A DNA stretch of 64,000 nt from CAZOOK01 sp964581385 (GTDB taxonomy: Bacteria; Pseudomonadota; Gammaproteobacteria; Nevskiales; Nevskiaceae). The translations under genes and the position numbers were made by a program. How positions within the stretch are numbered: position 1 is the stretch's first letter; each line of letters opens with the position of its first letter. Positions 44,456-54,890 of the stretch are shown piece after piece. The stretch is taken from contig CAZOOK010000012.1 of NCBI GenBank assembly GCA_964581385.1, positions 1 through 64,000 on the forward strand, written 5' to 3'. The notes below the pieces were generated by a model. That model was not told the DNA's origin and searched no databases. It saw nothing but the letters and a program-made list of their open reading frames with translations.

Positions 44456-45088
44456 TCAATTTTTCTTGAGTTGATCCCCAAAGTACTTGCGCAGTTTTTC
44501 GACCTTCGGCACCGCCATCGCCTGGATATATGGCTGTTCAGGATGCAGCTCCGCGTAATTCTGGTGATACGGCTCGGCTTCGAAGAACTCCCGCAGCGGT
44601 TCCAGGCGCGTGACGATCGGGTCACCATATATGTCTGCCGCATCAAGCTGGCCGATATAGGCTTCGGCAATACGCTTTTGTTCTTCGTCGACATAAAAAA
44701 TGGCGGAGCGATACTGCGTGCCGGCATCGTTGCCTTGGCGATTGAGCTGCGTTGGGTCATGTGCGACCGAGAAAAAAATCCGCAGCAGGCGTCCGAACGT
44801 CAGGCGCGACGGATCATAAGTGATCTGCACAACTTCCGCATGATCGGTCCGTCCGGTGCAGACGGCCGTGTAGTCAGCAGTCTCGCGCGTTCCACCGGAG
44901 TAGCCGGAAACCACCGACAGCACGCCGTCCAGCGCACGATAAACCGCTTCAACGCACCAGAAGCAGCCGCCGGCAAACACTGCCAGGCGTCTGCCGGGCT
45001 CTGCAGCCAGGGCGGCATCGACGGCCGGCAAGGGAAAATCCTTCGGACTGTGCCGCAGCCCGCTTCCGGGGAAAAGGTTAATAGCCAT
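44456..45088 (-). CDS. msrA: Peptide-methionine (S)-S-oxide reductase MsrA
   Basis: The 210-residue enzyme has the active-site motif GGCFWCVEA with nucleophile Cys42, and the family segments VVSGYSGG, HAEVVQITYDP, FFSVAHDPTQLNRQGNDAGTQYRS in essence, and EPYHQNYAE. It repairs oxidised methionine. The resolving cysteines typical of E. coli MsrA are absent at the C-terminus; Cys45 could resolve instead. The N-terminus is longer than the minimal domain (about 160). Confidence 0.96.
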   Translation of the reverse strand: MAINLFPGSGLRHSPKDFPLPAVDAALAAEPGRRLAVFAGGCFWCVEAVYRALDGVLSVVSGYSGGTRETADYTAVCTGRTDHAEVVQITYDPSRLTFGRLLRIFFSVAHDPTQLNRQGNDAGTQYRSAIFYVDEEQKRIAEAYIGQLDAADIYGDPIVTRLEPLREFFEAEPYHQNYAELHPEQPYIQAMAVPKVEKLRKYFGDQLKKN

Positions 45089-45487
45089 TTCAGAAACCTC
45101 GTGAGCCGATTCGATCCGCTACCCGTGCGCCACCAAAACCAATGCAAGGCTGCGACCAATACCCTGCATGGTGGCGGAAGCGCACGCACTTTCGAGCATC
45201 AATGGGTGCAATCAATTGTAACCGGCTCACCCGCATCAGAATTTCGGGGCGGCTAACGATTTAATCATACACATATACGACATTGGTATTACTGTTTAAT
45301 TAATTCTCGTTGGGATATTGTTGCCGCGGGGTAATGGGACACGTCGGTGGCGCGCTAACAAGCGGTTCAACCGATCCAAGAACAAATAAAGCGGTGGTGT
45401 AACGCATTAAATACACCGATTGTTCCTTAATTGAATCAGCTATTTAAGAAATCACATTCTGTTTGCGTGCGATCTGAGGAGATTTCG
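45089..45487. other. 399-nt upstream region of the lipase operon
   Basis: No gene is supported. From about 45250 on it is AT-rich, with TTGGTATTACTGTTTAATTA near 45284 and ATTAAATACACC near 45410, consistent with a promoter. A GAGGA ribosome site precedes the lipase GTG. I see no terminator for the divergent msrA leader. Confidence 0.5.
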
Positions 45488-46447
45488 GTGAAGAAAAAAA
45501 TCATTGCTGGCCTGCTGGGCCTGTCCCTGTCTGTCGGCGCCGTACTTCAGCCTGCGTTCGCCAGCAGCAGGGCTTCCACTCATTCGAAGACCAAATACCC
45601 GATTGTGCTTGTTCACGGCTTTCTCGGCTGGGACACGATTGCCGGACTCAATTACTGGTATCAGATTCCCGAGGGGCTGAAGAGTGACGGCGCGACAATG
45701 GTGTACGAAGTTGAACTGTCGCAGTCCAATAGTGATGTCGTGCGCGGCGAGCAATTACTAGCTCAAGTCCAGCAGATTCTTGCGACGACCGGCGCTAAGA
45801 AAGTTAATTTGATCGGCCATAGCCAGGGCGGTCTCGACGCGCGCTACGTGGCGGCGGTGCAGCCGGAGCTGGTGGCATCCGTGACCACGGTTGCGACACC
45901 ACACCTGGGTTCTCCGGTGGCGGACGCAATCGCCGGCGCCGGCACTCAAAGCCAGGCGACACTGGCGCAGATTGTCAGCGGACTTTCGCAACTGATTGCC
46001 TGGGGTTCGGGGGGTACCCAGAATCCAGAGGATGTTTACGCGGCGCTGGCTGCCCTGACCTCGGTCGGTACCGCGAGCTTCAACAAACAGTACCCGGCTG
46101 GTGTGCCGACCAGCTGTAGAGGCAATGGCGCGCTTTCCGTCAATGGCATCAAGTTCTATTCGTGGGGCGGCGTCGGCGTCAACACCACTGCGCTCGATCC
46201 CACCGATGCGCTATTCGCACTCACCGCACTCGCCTTCACCGATGCGAATAACAATGGCAACGCGTCGGACAACGACGGCATGGTCGGTCGCTGCAGCAAC
46301 CACTTCGGCAAGATCATCAAAGACAACTACCACTACAATCATCTGGACGACGTCAACCAGTTCTTCGGTCTCGTTGATTCCAAGGAAACCAGCCCGGTTA
46401 CGTTGTTCGAGAATCAGGCAAACCGTTTGAAGAATGCCGGTCTTTGA
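45488..46447 (+). CDS. Secreted triacylglycerol lipase (family I.1/I.2)
   Basis: The 319-residue lipase has a signal peptide (VKKKIIAGLLGLSLSVGAVLQ, cleavage near AFAS). It shows oxyanion VHGFLGWD, nucleophile GHSQGG with Ser112, acid Asp in NDGMVGR and catalytic His in YHYNHLDDVNQ. The PTSCRGNG and GRCSNHFG cysteines would form the conserved disulfide. It resembles foldase-dependent lipases of Pseudomonas and Burkholderia, and its foldase gene lies 24 nt downstream. The GTG at 45488 with GAGGA upstream is preferred to the longer frame from 45431. Confidence 0.94.
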   Translation: MKKKIIAGLLGLSLSVGAVLQPAFASSRASTHSKTKYPIVLVHGFLGWDTIAGLNYWYQIPEGLKSDGATMVYEVELSQSNSDVVRGEQLLAQVQQILATTGAKKVNLIGHSQGGLDARYVAAVQPELVASVTTVATPHLGSPVADAIAGAGTQSQATLAQIVSGLSQLIAWGSGGTQNPEDVYAALAALTSVGTASFNKQYPAGVPTSCRGNGALSVNGIKFYSWGGVGVNTTALDPTDALFALTALAFTDANNNGNASDNDGMVGRCSNHFGKIIKDNYHYNHLDDVNQFFGLVDSKETSPVTLFENQANRLKNAGL

Positions 46448-46471
46448 TGGAGCCGAAGAGCCCGTCGTTCC

Positions 46472-47494
46472 ATGCGTAAACGTCTAGGGTTGTCCGCCAT
46501 GGCAATTGCGGCGGGAATGCTGGGCGTTGCCTACGTAATCTTTCGCAATAACTCTGAGGTAGCCCGTGGTGCCGCTGATACGTCGCTATCGGCGGCAATC
46601 GCATCTTCGTCCCCAGCCGCTGCGGGAGGTTCGCGCTCCGCCACGGTGCAGCAAACGGCGCCAACCCTGCTGGCTCCGGTTCCTAGCTGGGAGGGAACCG
46701 AAGTCGCAGGCGATATCCATCTCGACGGTGCGGGAAACATTATTCCCGATCACGCGTTGCGTACGCTGTTCGATTACATGCTGTCAGCGATCGACGAAAT
46801 CAGCGATCAGCAGATCCGCGCGCACCTGCTCGATGTTGGACGCCACCATCAGCTCACAGATGCACAGCTGGCAGAGCTTGACGGACTGTTTTCAAAATAT
46901 CGCGACTATCTGCGTGCAGCTTCCGCTATCAAATCGGATTCGAGCAATCTTGCCGACCTTCGCAAAGCGTTCGATGCGCGCCACTGGATGCGCCGTGACA
47001 TGCTGGGCTTCGAAATGGCGGATGGTTTCTTCGCCGGCAGCGAAGTGCAGGATCGCTACCAGCTCGACCGCATGGAGGTCATGAATGACGTGACCCTTAC
47101 CAATGAGCAGCGCGCACAACGTCTCGAGGCGGTGATCGCCGCCGAGGAGCCTGCGGAGGTTCACGCCGCGCGGCAACCAAGCCGCGACTTGGTCGAGCTT
47201 CAGAAAACGACCGACCAGATGCGCAAGGCGGGCGCCAGCGCCGACGACATTCAAGCGATGCGCGTCCAGAGCGTAGGTACCGCGGCGGCGGAACGGCTCA
47301 GCGCGCTCGATCAGGAACAGACCGTGTGGAATCAGCGCGTGCAAACGCTGGGAGCCGCGCGCCGGCAAATCCTGTCCGATCCGGCCGTCGCGGATGCAGA
47401 TAAGCAAAGCCGCATCGACGACTATCTCGATCAAAACTTCAGCGGCACCGAGGCGCTGCGCGCACGCGCGCTGCTGGGTCTGAAACAAAACTGA
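46472..47494 (+). CDS. lifO: Lipase-specific foldase (lipase chaperone LifO)
   Basis: The 340-residue protein has an N-terminal membrane anchor (AMAIAAGMLGVAYVIF), an Ala/Pro/Ser-rich periplasmic linker (about 30-70) and helical foldase domains. The motif R-x-x-F-D-Y-x-L-S-A is present as RTLFDYMLSAIDE; the usual final Gly is Asp. The foldase helps the lipase reach its active state in the periplasm. It sits immediately downstream of the lipase gene, the canonical arrangement. Confidence 0.93.
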   Translation: MRKRLGLSAMAIAAGMLGVAYVIFRNNSEVARGAADTSLSAAIASSSPAAAGGSRSATVQQTAPTLLAPVPSWEGTEVAGDIHLDGAGNIIPDHALRTLFDYMLSAIDEISDQQIRAHLLDVGRHHQLTDAQLAELDGLFSKYRDYLRAASAIKSDSSNLADLRKAFDARHWMRRDMLGFEMADGFFAGSEVQDRYQLDRMEVMNDVTLTNEQRAQRLEAVIAAEEPAEVHAARQPSRDLVELQKTTDQMRKAGASADDIQAMRVQSVGTAAAERLSALDQEQTVWNQRVQTLGAARRQILSDPAVADADKQSRIDDYLDQNFSGTEALRARALLGLKQN

Positions 47495-47573
47495 GCGTCG
47501 CCGATCTGGCGGCGGATGCGCTGGCAGGGCGACATTTTGCTAGTCTTTCTTCCCCCTGCTTCCGGGAACACCG

Positions 47574-48182
47574 TTGAGTTCTGCAAGTCCTGTCATCTGC
47601 GAGCATTGCGACACCATTCACCGCCGCGAAGCTTTGCAAGCCAAAGAAGTCGCGCGCTGCGTTCGTTGCGGTGCGGAGCTGTATCGCGATCGCCATTTCG
47701 ATCTCGATGTAATGCTGGCATTGACGCTGACGAGCTTGATCGTATTCATCATCGCCAATGCGTATCCGATCGTCGTCATCGAAGCGCGCGGCGTACGCAG
47801 CGAAACAACGCTGATCCAGGCAGTATTTGCAGTCTATGACGCTGGCATCGCACCGATCGCGATCGCTGCCGCGCTGACGGTATTCCTGTTTCCGCTGTTG
47901 CAGATCGCGCTGTCCCTCTATGTGTTGCTGCCATTGCTGCGCGGCCGCGTTCCGCACCGCTTCGTCGAAGCCATGCATGTGCGCCAGCAGATCGGCCCCT
48001 GGAGCATGGTCGAAGTTTTCATGCTCGGCGTGCTGGTTTCGGTCGTGAAACTGTCCGCGCTGGCGTCAGTGACGCCGGAGCCGGGACTGTGGGGTTTTGC
48101 CGTATTGACGTGTCTGCTTACCGCGCTCAGCTCGTTCGATCCGCACGAGCTGTGGAATCGTGCCGCGGAGCTGGACGGATGA
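47574..48182 (+). CDS. pqiA: PqiA-like inner-membrane protein, first half-type
   Basis: The 202-residue protein has an N-terminal zinc-ribbon-like pattern (CEHCDTIHRREALQAKEVARCVRC: C-x2-C and C-x2-C) followed by four membrane helices. This corresponds to one of the two tandem PqiA domains of E. coli PqiA (about 417 residues). PqiA and PqiBC form an envelope lipid transport system. The TTG start at 47574 is used. It overlaps a second PqiA-domain gene by 4 nt. Confidence 0.9.
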   Translation: MSSASPVICEHCDTIHRREALQAKEVARCVRCGAELYRDRHFDLDVMLALTLTSLIVFIIANAYPIVVIEARGVRSETTLIQAVFAVYDAGIAPIAIAAALTVFLFPLLQIALSLYVLLPLLRGRVPHRFVEAMHVRQQIGPWSMVEVFMLGVLVSVVKLSALASVTPEPGLWGFAVLTCLLTALSSFDPHELWNRAAELDG

Positions 48183-48838
48183 CGACGGCGCCGCCACGCG
48201 CAATCGAATTCGGGCTCATCACCTGTGCAGCCTGCGGCCTCGTGCAGCAACTGCCGGAACACATTTCCGGAAATCCGCATTGTTCTCGCTGTCACGCGAC
48301 ACTCCACCGACGCAAGATGGACAGTACAACGCGCTGCTGGGCATTTCTGATCGCGGCCGTGATCCTCTATATTCCGGCGAACCTGCTGCCGGTCATGCGC
48401 ACATCGACGCTGTTCAATTCCGAGGACGACACCATTCTGTCGGGTGTGGTGCGGCTATGGCAGGCTGGATCCTGGGATCTTGCCGTGATCGTATTCACCG
48501 CCAGCATCGTGGTGCCGCTGATGAAGATCGGCACGCTCGCGATGCTGTTGGTGACGACACAGCGGCGCTCGACTTGGCGGCAGCGCGAACGCACGCGGTT
48601 GTATCGCGCCATTGAATTCGTTGGTCACTGGTCGATGCTCGATGTGTTCGTCGTCGCGCTGCTAGTGACGCTCGTGCATTTCGGTAACTTCGGGCAGGTG
48701 CGGCCAGGCAGTGGCATCATGGCCTTCGGCGCGGTCGTCGTGTTGACGATGCTTGCCTCCAAAAGTTTCGATCCGCGGTTAATCTGGGACATGGACACCA
48801 AGTACCGCGCTGCAACCACCGACAAATTCTCCTCCTGA
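48179..48838 (+). CDS. PqiA-like inner-membrane protein, second half-type
   Basis: The 219-residue protein again has a zinc-ribbon-like N-terminus (CAACGLVQQLPEHISGNPHCSRC) and four membrane helices ending near FGAVVVLTMLAS. It matches the second PqiA domain. Its ATG overlaps the stop of the first PqiA gene (ATGA), so the E. coli two-domain protein is split into two adjacent genes here. It is followed 1 nt later by pqiB. Confidence 0.9.
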   Translation: MTTAPPRAIEFGLITCAACGLVQQLPEHISGNPHCSRCHATLHRRKMDSTTRCWAFLIAAVILYIPANLLPVMRTSTLFNSEDDTILSGVVRLWQAGSWDLAVIVFTASIVVPLMKIGTLAMLLVTTQRRSTWRQRERTRLYRAIEFVGHWSMLDVFVVALLVTLVHFGNFGQVRPGSGIMAFGAVVVLTMLASKSFDPRLIWDMDTKYRAATTDKFSS

Positions 48839-48839
48839 C

Positions 48840-50477
48840 GTGTCTAACGATCCATTACCCGCTCCCGACATTCAGCCCACGCGGCGCTGGCACCTGTCGC
48901 TGATCTGGCTGGTGCCGCTGATCGCCGCGCTGGCCGGACTCGCGCTGGTGATCCGCACCCATCTACGAGCGGGTCCCACGATTACGATCACGCTCCAGAC
49001 CGGGGAAGGACTCGAAGCGGATAAGACCGAAGTCAAATACAAGAATGTCATCATTGGCCGTGTCAAGGACATCGCGCTCAGCGATGATCACTCGCAAGTC
49101 GTTGTTACCGTCAATCTGGCGGGCAGCGCGGCGAGTATCGCGGTGGACGACACGCGGTTCTGGGTCGAGCGCCCGCGCGTCGGGGTCGGCGGCATTTCCG
49201 GTATTGGCACCGTACTATCCGGTGCATACATCGGCGTCGATATTGGCACCTCGCACGACAAGCGCAAGGACTTCATCGGTCTCGAAAAGCCACCAGCGGT
49301 CACCCGCGATCAGAAAGGGCGGCGCTTCATCCTGCACAGCAACGATGGCGGTTCGTTGGCGATCGGTGCACCGGTCTACTATCGCCGCCTGCCCGTCGGG
49401 AGCGTCACCGCAACTGATCTGGATGCCGATGGTAAACATGTCACGGTACAGATTTTTCTCGACGAACCCTACGATCGATTCGTGAAGCCCGTCACGCGAT
49501 TCTGGAATGCGAGCGGCCTTGATCTGTCGGTCAATGCGGACGGTCTCAAGCTGAACGCGCAATCGATCGCCACGGTGTTCGCCGGCGGCGTCGCCTTCGA
49601 GACGTCCGCCGACGGCGATTCCGCTCCCGCCGCGGCCGAGAACACTGAATACAATCTGTTCGCGGATCAGATTTCCGCACTGGCACTCCCGGATGATCCA
49701 CCGCTGCAGGTGTCCATGCGTTTCCATCAGACCACGCGCGGGCTTGCTCCAGGCGCGCCGGTGGATTTTCGCGGCATCACGTTGGGAATGGTGCGCACGA
49801 TCGAGCTCGAATACGATCCCGCGCAGAAAAATTTCTATTCCGACGTCGCGGTCGATCTGTTCCCTAACCGTCTCGGCCCGGCATATAAAACGTTGCGCGG
49901 AAGCCGCAAGGGCACCACGGCGGATGCCGCCGGCATCCTGCGTGGCCTTGTCGAGGGCGGACTGCGCGCGCAGATGCGCCCCGGCAACCTGATCACCGGA
50001 CAGATGTATATCGCGCTCGACTTCATGCACAAGGCCAAGGTGGCAAAACCGGAATTCGGTGCGGGTGTGACGCAGATTCCGACGGTGCCTGGCAGCATCG
50101 AACAGATCCAGAAGCAGGTCCAGGACATCGTCGATAAGCTCGATACGATTCCGTTCGACGAAATCGGACTCCACTTGCGCGATACCTTGCGCGACGCCGA
50201 TAACCTGCTCGGACAGCTCAATCGCGACATTGCGCCGGAAGCACGCAAGCTGCTGGAAGACGCGGAGCGCGCGCTTCGTGCGCTTGACGAAAACGTCACA
50301 TCGCAGAATGCGCCGCTACAACGCAATGCGCGCGATACGCTCGAAGCGGTTAACCGCGCTGCTGCCTCGCTGCGCACGCTGGCGGATTATCTCGAACGGC
50401 ATCCGGAATCGTTGATTCGCGGTAAGCCGGACGAGAAGGAACCCACCGGAAATTCAGGACCCCGGACAGCGCCATGA
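48840..50477 (+). CDS. pqiB: PqiB, MCE-domain lipid transport protein
   Basis: The 545-residue protein has an N-terminal membrane anchor (LSLIWLVPLIAALAGLALVI). MCE/MlaD repeats follow, starting near residues 40 (GPTITITLQTGEGLEADKTEVKYKNVIIG), 160 (FILHSNDGGSLAIGAPVYYRRLPVG) and 285 (VSMRFHQTTRGLAPGAPVDFRGITLG), and a C-terminal coiled coil. PqiB forms a periplasm-spanning tunnel in E. coli. The GTG start lies 1 nt after the upstream gene; pqiC overlaps its end. Confidence 0.94.
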   Translation: MSNDPLPAPDIQPTRRWHLSLIWLVPLIAALAGLALVIRTHLRAGPTITITLQTGEGLEADKTEVKYKNVIIGRVKDIALSDDHSQVVVTVNLAGSAASIAVDDTRFWVERPRVGVGGISGIGTVLSGAYIGVDIGTSHDKRKDFIGLEKPPAVTRDQKGRRFILHSNDGGSLAIGAPVYYRRLPVGSVTATDLDADGKHVTVQIFLDEPYDRFVKPVTRFWNASGLDLSVNADGLKLNAQSIATVFAGGVAFETSADGDSAPAAAENTEYNLFADQISALALPDDPPLQVSMRFHQTTRGLAPGAPVDFRGITLGMVRTIELEYDPAQKNFYSDVAVDLFPNRLGPAYKTLRGSRKGTTADAAGILRGLVEGGLRAQMRPGNLITGQMYIALDFMHKAKVAKPEFGAGVTQIPTVPGSIEQIQKQVQDIVDKLDTIPFDEIGLHLRDTLRDADNLLGQLNRDIAPEARKLLEDAERALRALDENVTSQNAPLQRNARDTLEAVNRAAASLRTLADYLERHPESLIRGKPDEKEPTGNSGPRTAP

Positions 50478-51121
50478 ATTCCATTTCCGATCATCATCCG
50501 CGTATGCGGTTGTTGCTGCGATTATTGCCGCTGCTTTCGCTCGTGCTTGTTGCCTGCAGCTCGGCGCCGCAACGGTTCTATACTTTGGCTGCACCTGCTG
50601 CTGGCAGTTCGTCTGCCCCTACGGTGGCCGTACCGTTGCTGATCGAAGTGCTGCCCGTGACGGTGCCCGCGCAGGTGGATGTTCCACAAATCGTGGTGCG
50701 CATCGGCAACGATGAGCTCGCTCCGGTGGAGACGCGACGCTGGATTGCACCGCTCGCTGAAGAAATCCGCGCCGCCCTATCCGACGACCTTGTGCGTGTG
50801 CTTGCCGCGCGCGACGTGCACGGCATCGGTGCTGGCACCGATGCGCCGACTTACCGTGTCGCAATGCGGATTACGCGCTTTGAATCCTCGCTGGGCGCTT
50901 ATGCACGCATCGATGCGTCGTGGTCGATCACCGCGACGAATAAGCCGGACGGTGGGCTCGCCTGTTCAGCAGGCGCCACGGAATCGATTGCGCCTGGCTA
51001 CGAGGCACTCGTCGCCGGACATCAGCGCGCGCTCACTGCAATCGCGGAGATCATTGCGGCGGATATCACTGCGCTGCGCAACGGCGGTGTCGCGAAGGAC
51101 TGCGCCGCCACGTTACGGTGA
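50474..51121 (+). CDS. pqiC: PqiC, outer-membrane lipoprotein of the Pqi system
   Basis: The 215-residue lipoprotein has lipobox LVAC (Cys about 28) and the ABC-type transport auxiliary/DUF330 domain (FYTLAAPA, VEVLPVTVPAQVDVPQIVVR type, ARDVHGIGAG). PqiC anchors the PqiB tunnel at the outer membrane. The ATG overlaps pqiB (ATGA), completing an A-A-B-C operon. Confidence 0.93.
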   Translation: MNSISDHHPRMRLLLRLLPLLSLVLVACSSAPQRFYTLAAPAAGSSSAPTVAVPLLIEVLPVTVPAQVDVPQIVVRIGNDELAPVETRRWIAPLAEEIRAALSDDLVRVLAARDVHGIGAGTDAPTYRVAMRITRFESSLGAYARIDASWSITATNKPDGGLACSAGATESIAPGYEALVAGHQRALTAIAEIIAADITALRNGGVAKDCAATLR

Positions 51122-51277
51122 GGTGTAATCCAGACGGGCGATCATTGCGGACACCAATGCGGGCATAGTAGCGATGCCGGCGCTGCGGAACGGGCGACGC
51201 TCGCGACGGTCCATACGATGGTGGTACGCGCGCGCCCTATACTCACCGCCACCCAAATTTTAATTCGGAGTTCCATC

Positions 51278-52333
51278 ATGATTCATTCCATCGGCTACGC
51301 TGCTGCCGCGGCCAAGGTGCCGCTCGCGCCTTTCAATTTCCAGCGCCGCGATCCGCAGCCGCAGGATGTGATGATCGAAATTTTGTATTGCGGCGTCTGT
51401 CATTCCGATATCCATCAGGCGCGCGATGAGTGGGGCGGGTCGTTGTTTCCGATGGTGCCTGGACACGAAATTGTCGGCCGCGTCGTCAAGGTCGGCAGTG
51501 CGGTAACCAAGTTCAAGGTCGGCGACTTTGCCGGCGTTGGCTGCATGGTGGATTCCTGCCGTGTCTGCGCGAGCTGCAAGGAAGGACTGGAGCAGTTCTG
51601 CGAGAAGGGTTTTCTCGGTACTTACAACAGCAAGGATAAAAAGACCGGCGAAGTCACGTTCGGTGGTTACTCCAACAATATCGTTACCGATGAAGCTTTT
51701 GTATTGCGTATCTCCGACAAGCTCAAATTGCCAGCGGTCGCGCCGCTGCTGTGCGCAGGTATCACTACTTACTCGCCGTTGCGTCACTGGAAAGTTGACA
51801 AAGGTCAAAAGGTTGGTGTCGTCGGCCTTGGCGGACTCGGACATATGGCAGTGAAATTCGCGCGCTCGTTCGGTGCTCAAGTGGTGCTGTTCACCACTAG
51901 CGAAAGCAAGCAGGAAGACGCGCTGCGGCTCGGTGCGCACGAGGTTGTGATCTCGAAGAACAAGGATGAAATGAAAAAGCACGTGCGCAGCTTTGATTTC
52001 ATTCTCGACACCGTATCGGCACCGCACGATCTGAACGCCTATCTCGTGTTGCTGAGGCGCGAGGGCACGATGACCCTGGTTGGAGTGCCAGACAAAGACC
52101 CGACGCTGAGAGTCGGCACTCTTCTGTTCAAGCGCACGCAATTGGCGGGTTCGTTTATCGGCGGCATCGCTGAAACGCAGGAGATGCTGGACTACTGCGC
52201 TGAACACGGGATCGCCTCCGATGTGGAAGTGATCCCGATCCAGAAGATCAATGAAGCTTACGAGCGCATGATCCGCAGCGATGTCAAATATCGTTTCGTC
52301 ATCGACATGGCAACGCTCAAGCCAGCCGCCTGA
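51278..52333 (+). CDS. Zinc-dependent NAD(P) alcohol dehydrogenase (CAD/YahK-like)
   Basis: The 351-residue medium-chain dehydrogenase has catalytic zinc ligands in CGVCHSD and GHEIVG. The structural zinc cysteines are in DSCRVCASCKEGLEQFC, and the Rossmann motif is GVVGLGGLGHMAV. This is the cinnamyl-alcohol-dehydrogenase-like group; E. coli YahK is an aldehyde reductase. The ATG at 51278 has GGAG upstream. It is convergent with acs, 7 nt apart. Confidence 0.93.
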   Translation: MIHSIGYAAAAAKVPLAPFNFQRRDPQPQDVMIEILYCGVCHSDIHQARDEWGGSLFPMVPGHEIVGRVVKVGSAVTKFKVGDFAGVGCMVDSCRVCASCKEGLEQFCEKGFLGTYNSKDKKTGEVTFGGYSNNIVTDEAFVLRISDKLKLPAVAPLLCAGITTYSPLRHWKVDKGQKVGVVGLGGLGHMAVKFARSFGAQVVLFTTSESKQEDALRLGAHEVVISKNKDEMKKHVRSFDFILDTVSAPHDLNAYLVLLRREGTMTLVGVPDKDPTLRVGTLLFKRTQLAGSFIGGIAETQEMLDYCAEHGIASDVEVIPIQKINEAYERMIRSDVKYRFVIDMATLKPAA

Positions 52334-52340
52334 TTATTGA

Positions 52341-54305
<1,965 letters not shown>

Positions 54306-54551
54306 GAACATCCCCGCCTGCGAATTTATTTCGAGCCGCCAAGGTTAGCGAAATTGCGGCGAATCTTCTTCGCGCGAGCGAGGGATGAATTCGGGAGCGA
54401 TTGCTGCAGTGCAAAAAAATCGGGGCATAGAGAGACCACAACCTATTCACGATCCTTTTGGTCACCATGACGGAGACCGTATGGGCAGAGCGCCGGAACG
54501 AGTGATGTGATGTACTTGACGTAGCAACAGGAGCAAGAGGTGTAAGCGCAG

Positions 54552-54614
54552 TGCCTTGCCTCGCGCCCTTTTGGGTGGCAATGCAGCGATCAAAAGATAA
54601 TGAACAGGCCCTAG
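54552..54614. repeat. Degenerate copy 3 of the palindromic repeat family
   Basis: It contains GCCCTTTTGG on the left and GCAGCGATCAAAAG in the centre-right, and ends CCCTAG. These correspond to GCCCTTTTGG, GCAGCAATCCAAAAG and CTCTAG of the perfect hairpin at 11236-11298. The right arm is eroded. Confidence 0.5.
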
Positions 54615-54653
54615 AAATAAAAACGGGGAACGGAGCATTGCTCGCGTTCCCCG
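54615..54653 (-). terminator. Rho-independent terminator on the minus strand
   Basis: On the minus strand the stem CGGGGAACG/CGTTCCCCG with inner GAGC/GCTC is followed by TTTTTATTT. It lies upstream of acs and would end a minus-strand transcript from the acs-kinase gap. Confidence 0.75.
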
Positions 54654-54722
54654 GCTTGTTGCCGGATTGTTCCGGTCGTGGTCTCCGCTCTCCCCCAGAA
54701 GGCTAGTTCGGCCCTGCTGATG
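54615..54722 (-). ncRNA. Candidate small RNA, about 105 nt
   Basis: On the minus strand a TATAGT (plus 54728-54733) could be a -10 box, followed by about 105 nt without a reading frame. This stretch contains a CCGGA/TCCGG hairpin and ends in a strong terminator. The -35 is unconvincing. No annotated gene on this strand starts upstream, so the terminator would otherwise have no transcript to end. Known sRNA families were not recognised. Confidence 0.4.
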
Positions 54723-54890
54723 ACGAGACTATAGGTGTGACGGCCACGGGCGGGAAGAACGACTTTAGTCGTAGAATGTTAGCTAAGTTGTGTAAGGTAC
54801 ATGAAAAAAAGTTTGTGGAGACGCCATTTTGAATGGCTCTTCGCTCGTATTCCACTGTAGCGATTCTACAATCAAGATGCGGTGTTTTCG

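Larger units (their letters stand above)
54306..54890. other. Intergenic region between acs and the hybrid kinase
   Basis: No protein gene is supported. 54306-54550 should hold the acs promoter, though I see no clear consensus. A degenerate repeat, a minus-strand terminator with a candidate sRNA, and the kinase leader occupy the rest. Confidence 0.6.

Noticed and set aside
49215..50174. 319-residue minus-strand frame opposite pqiB
   Set aside because: Antisense to a clear MCE-domain gene; no independent support.
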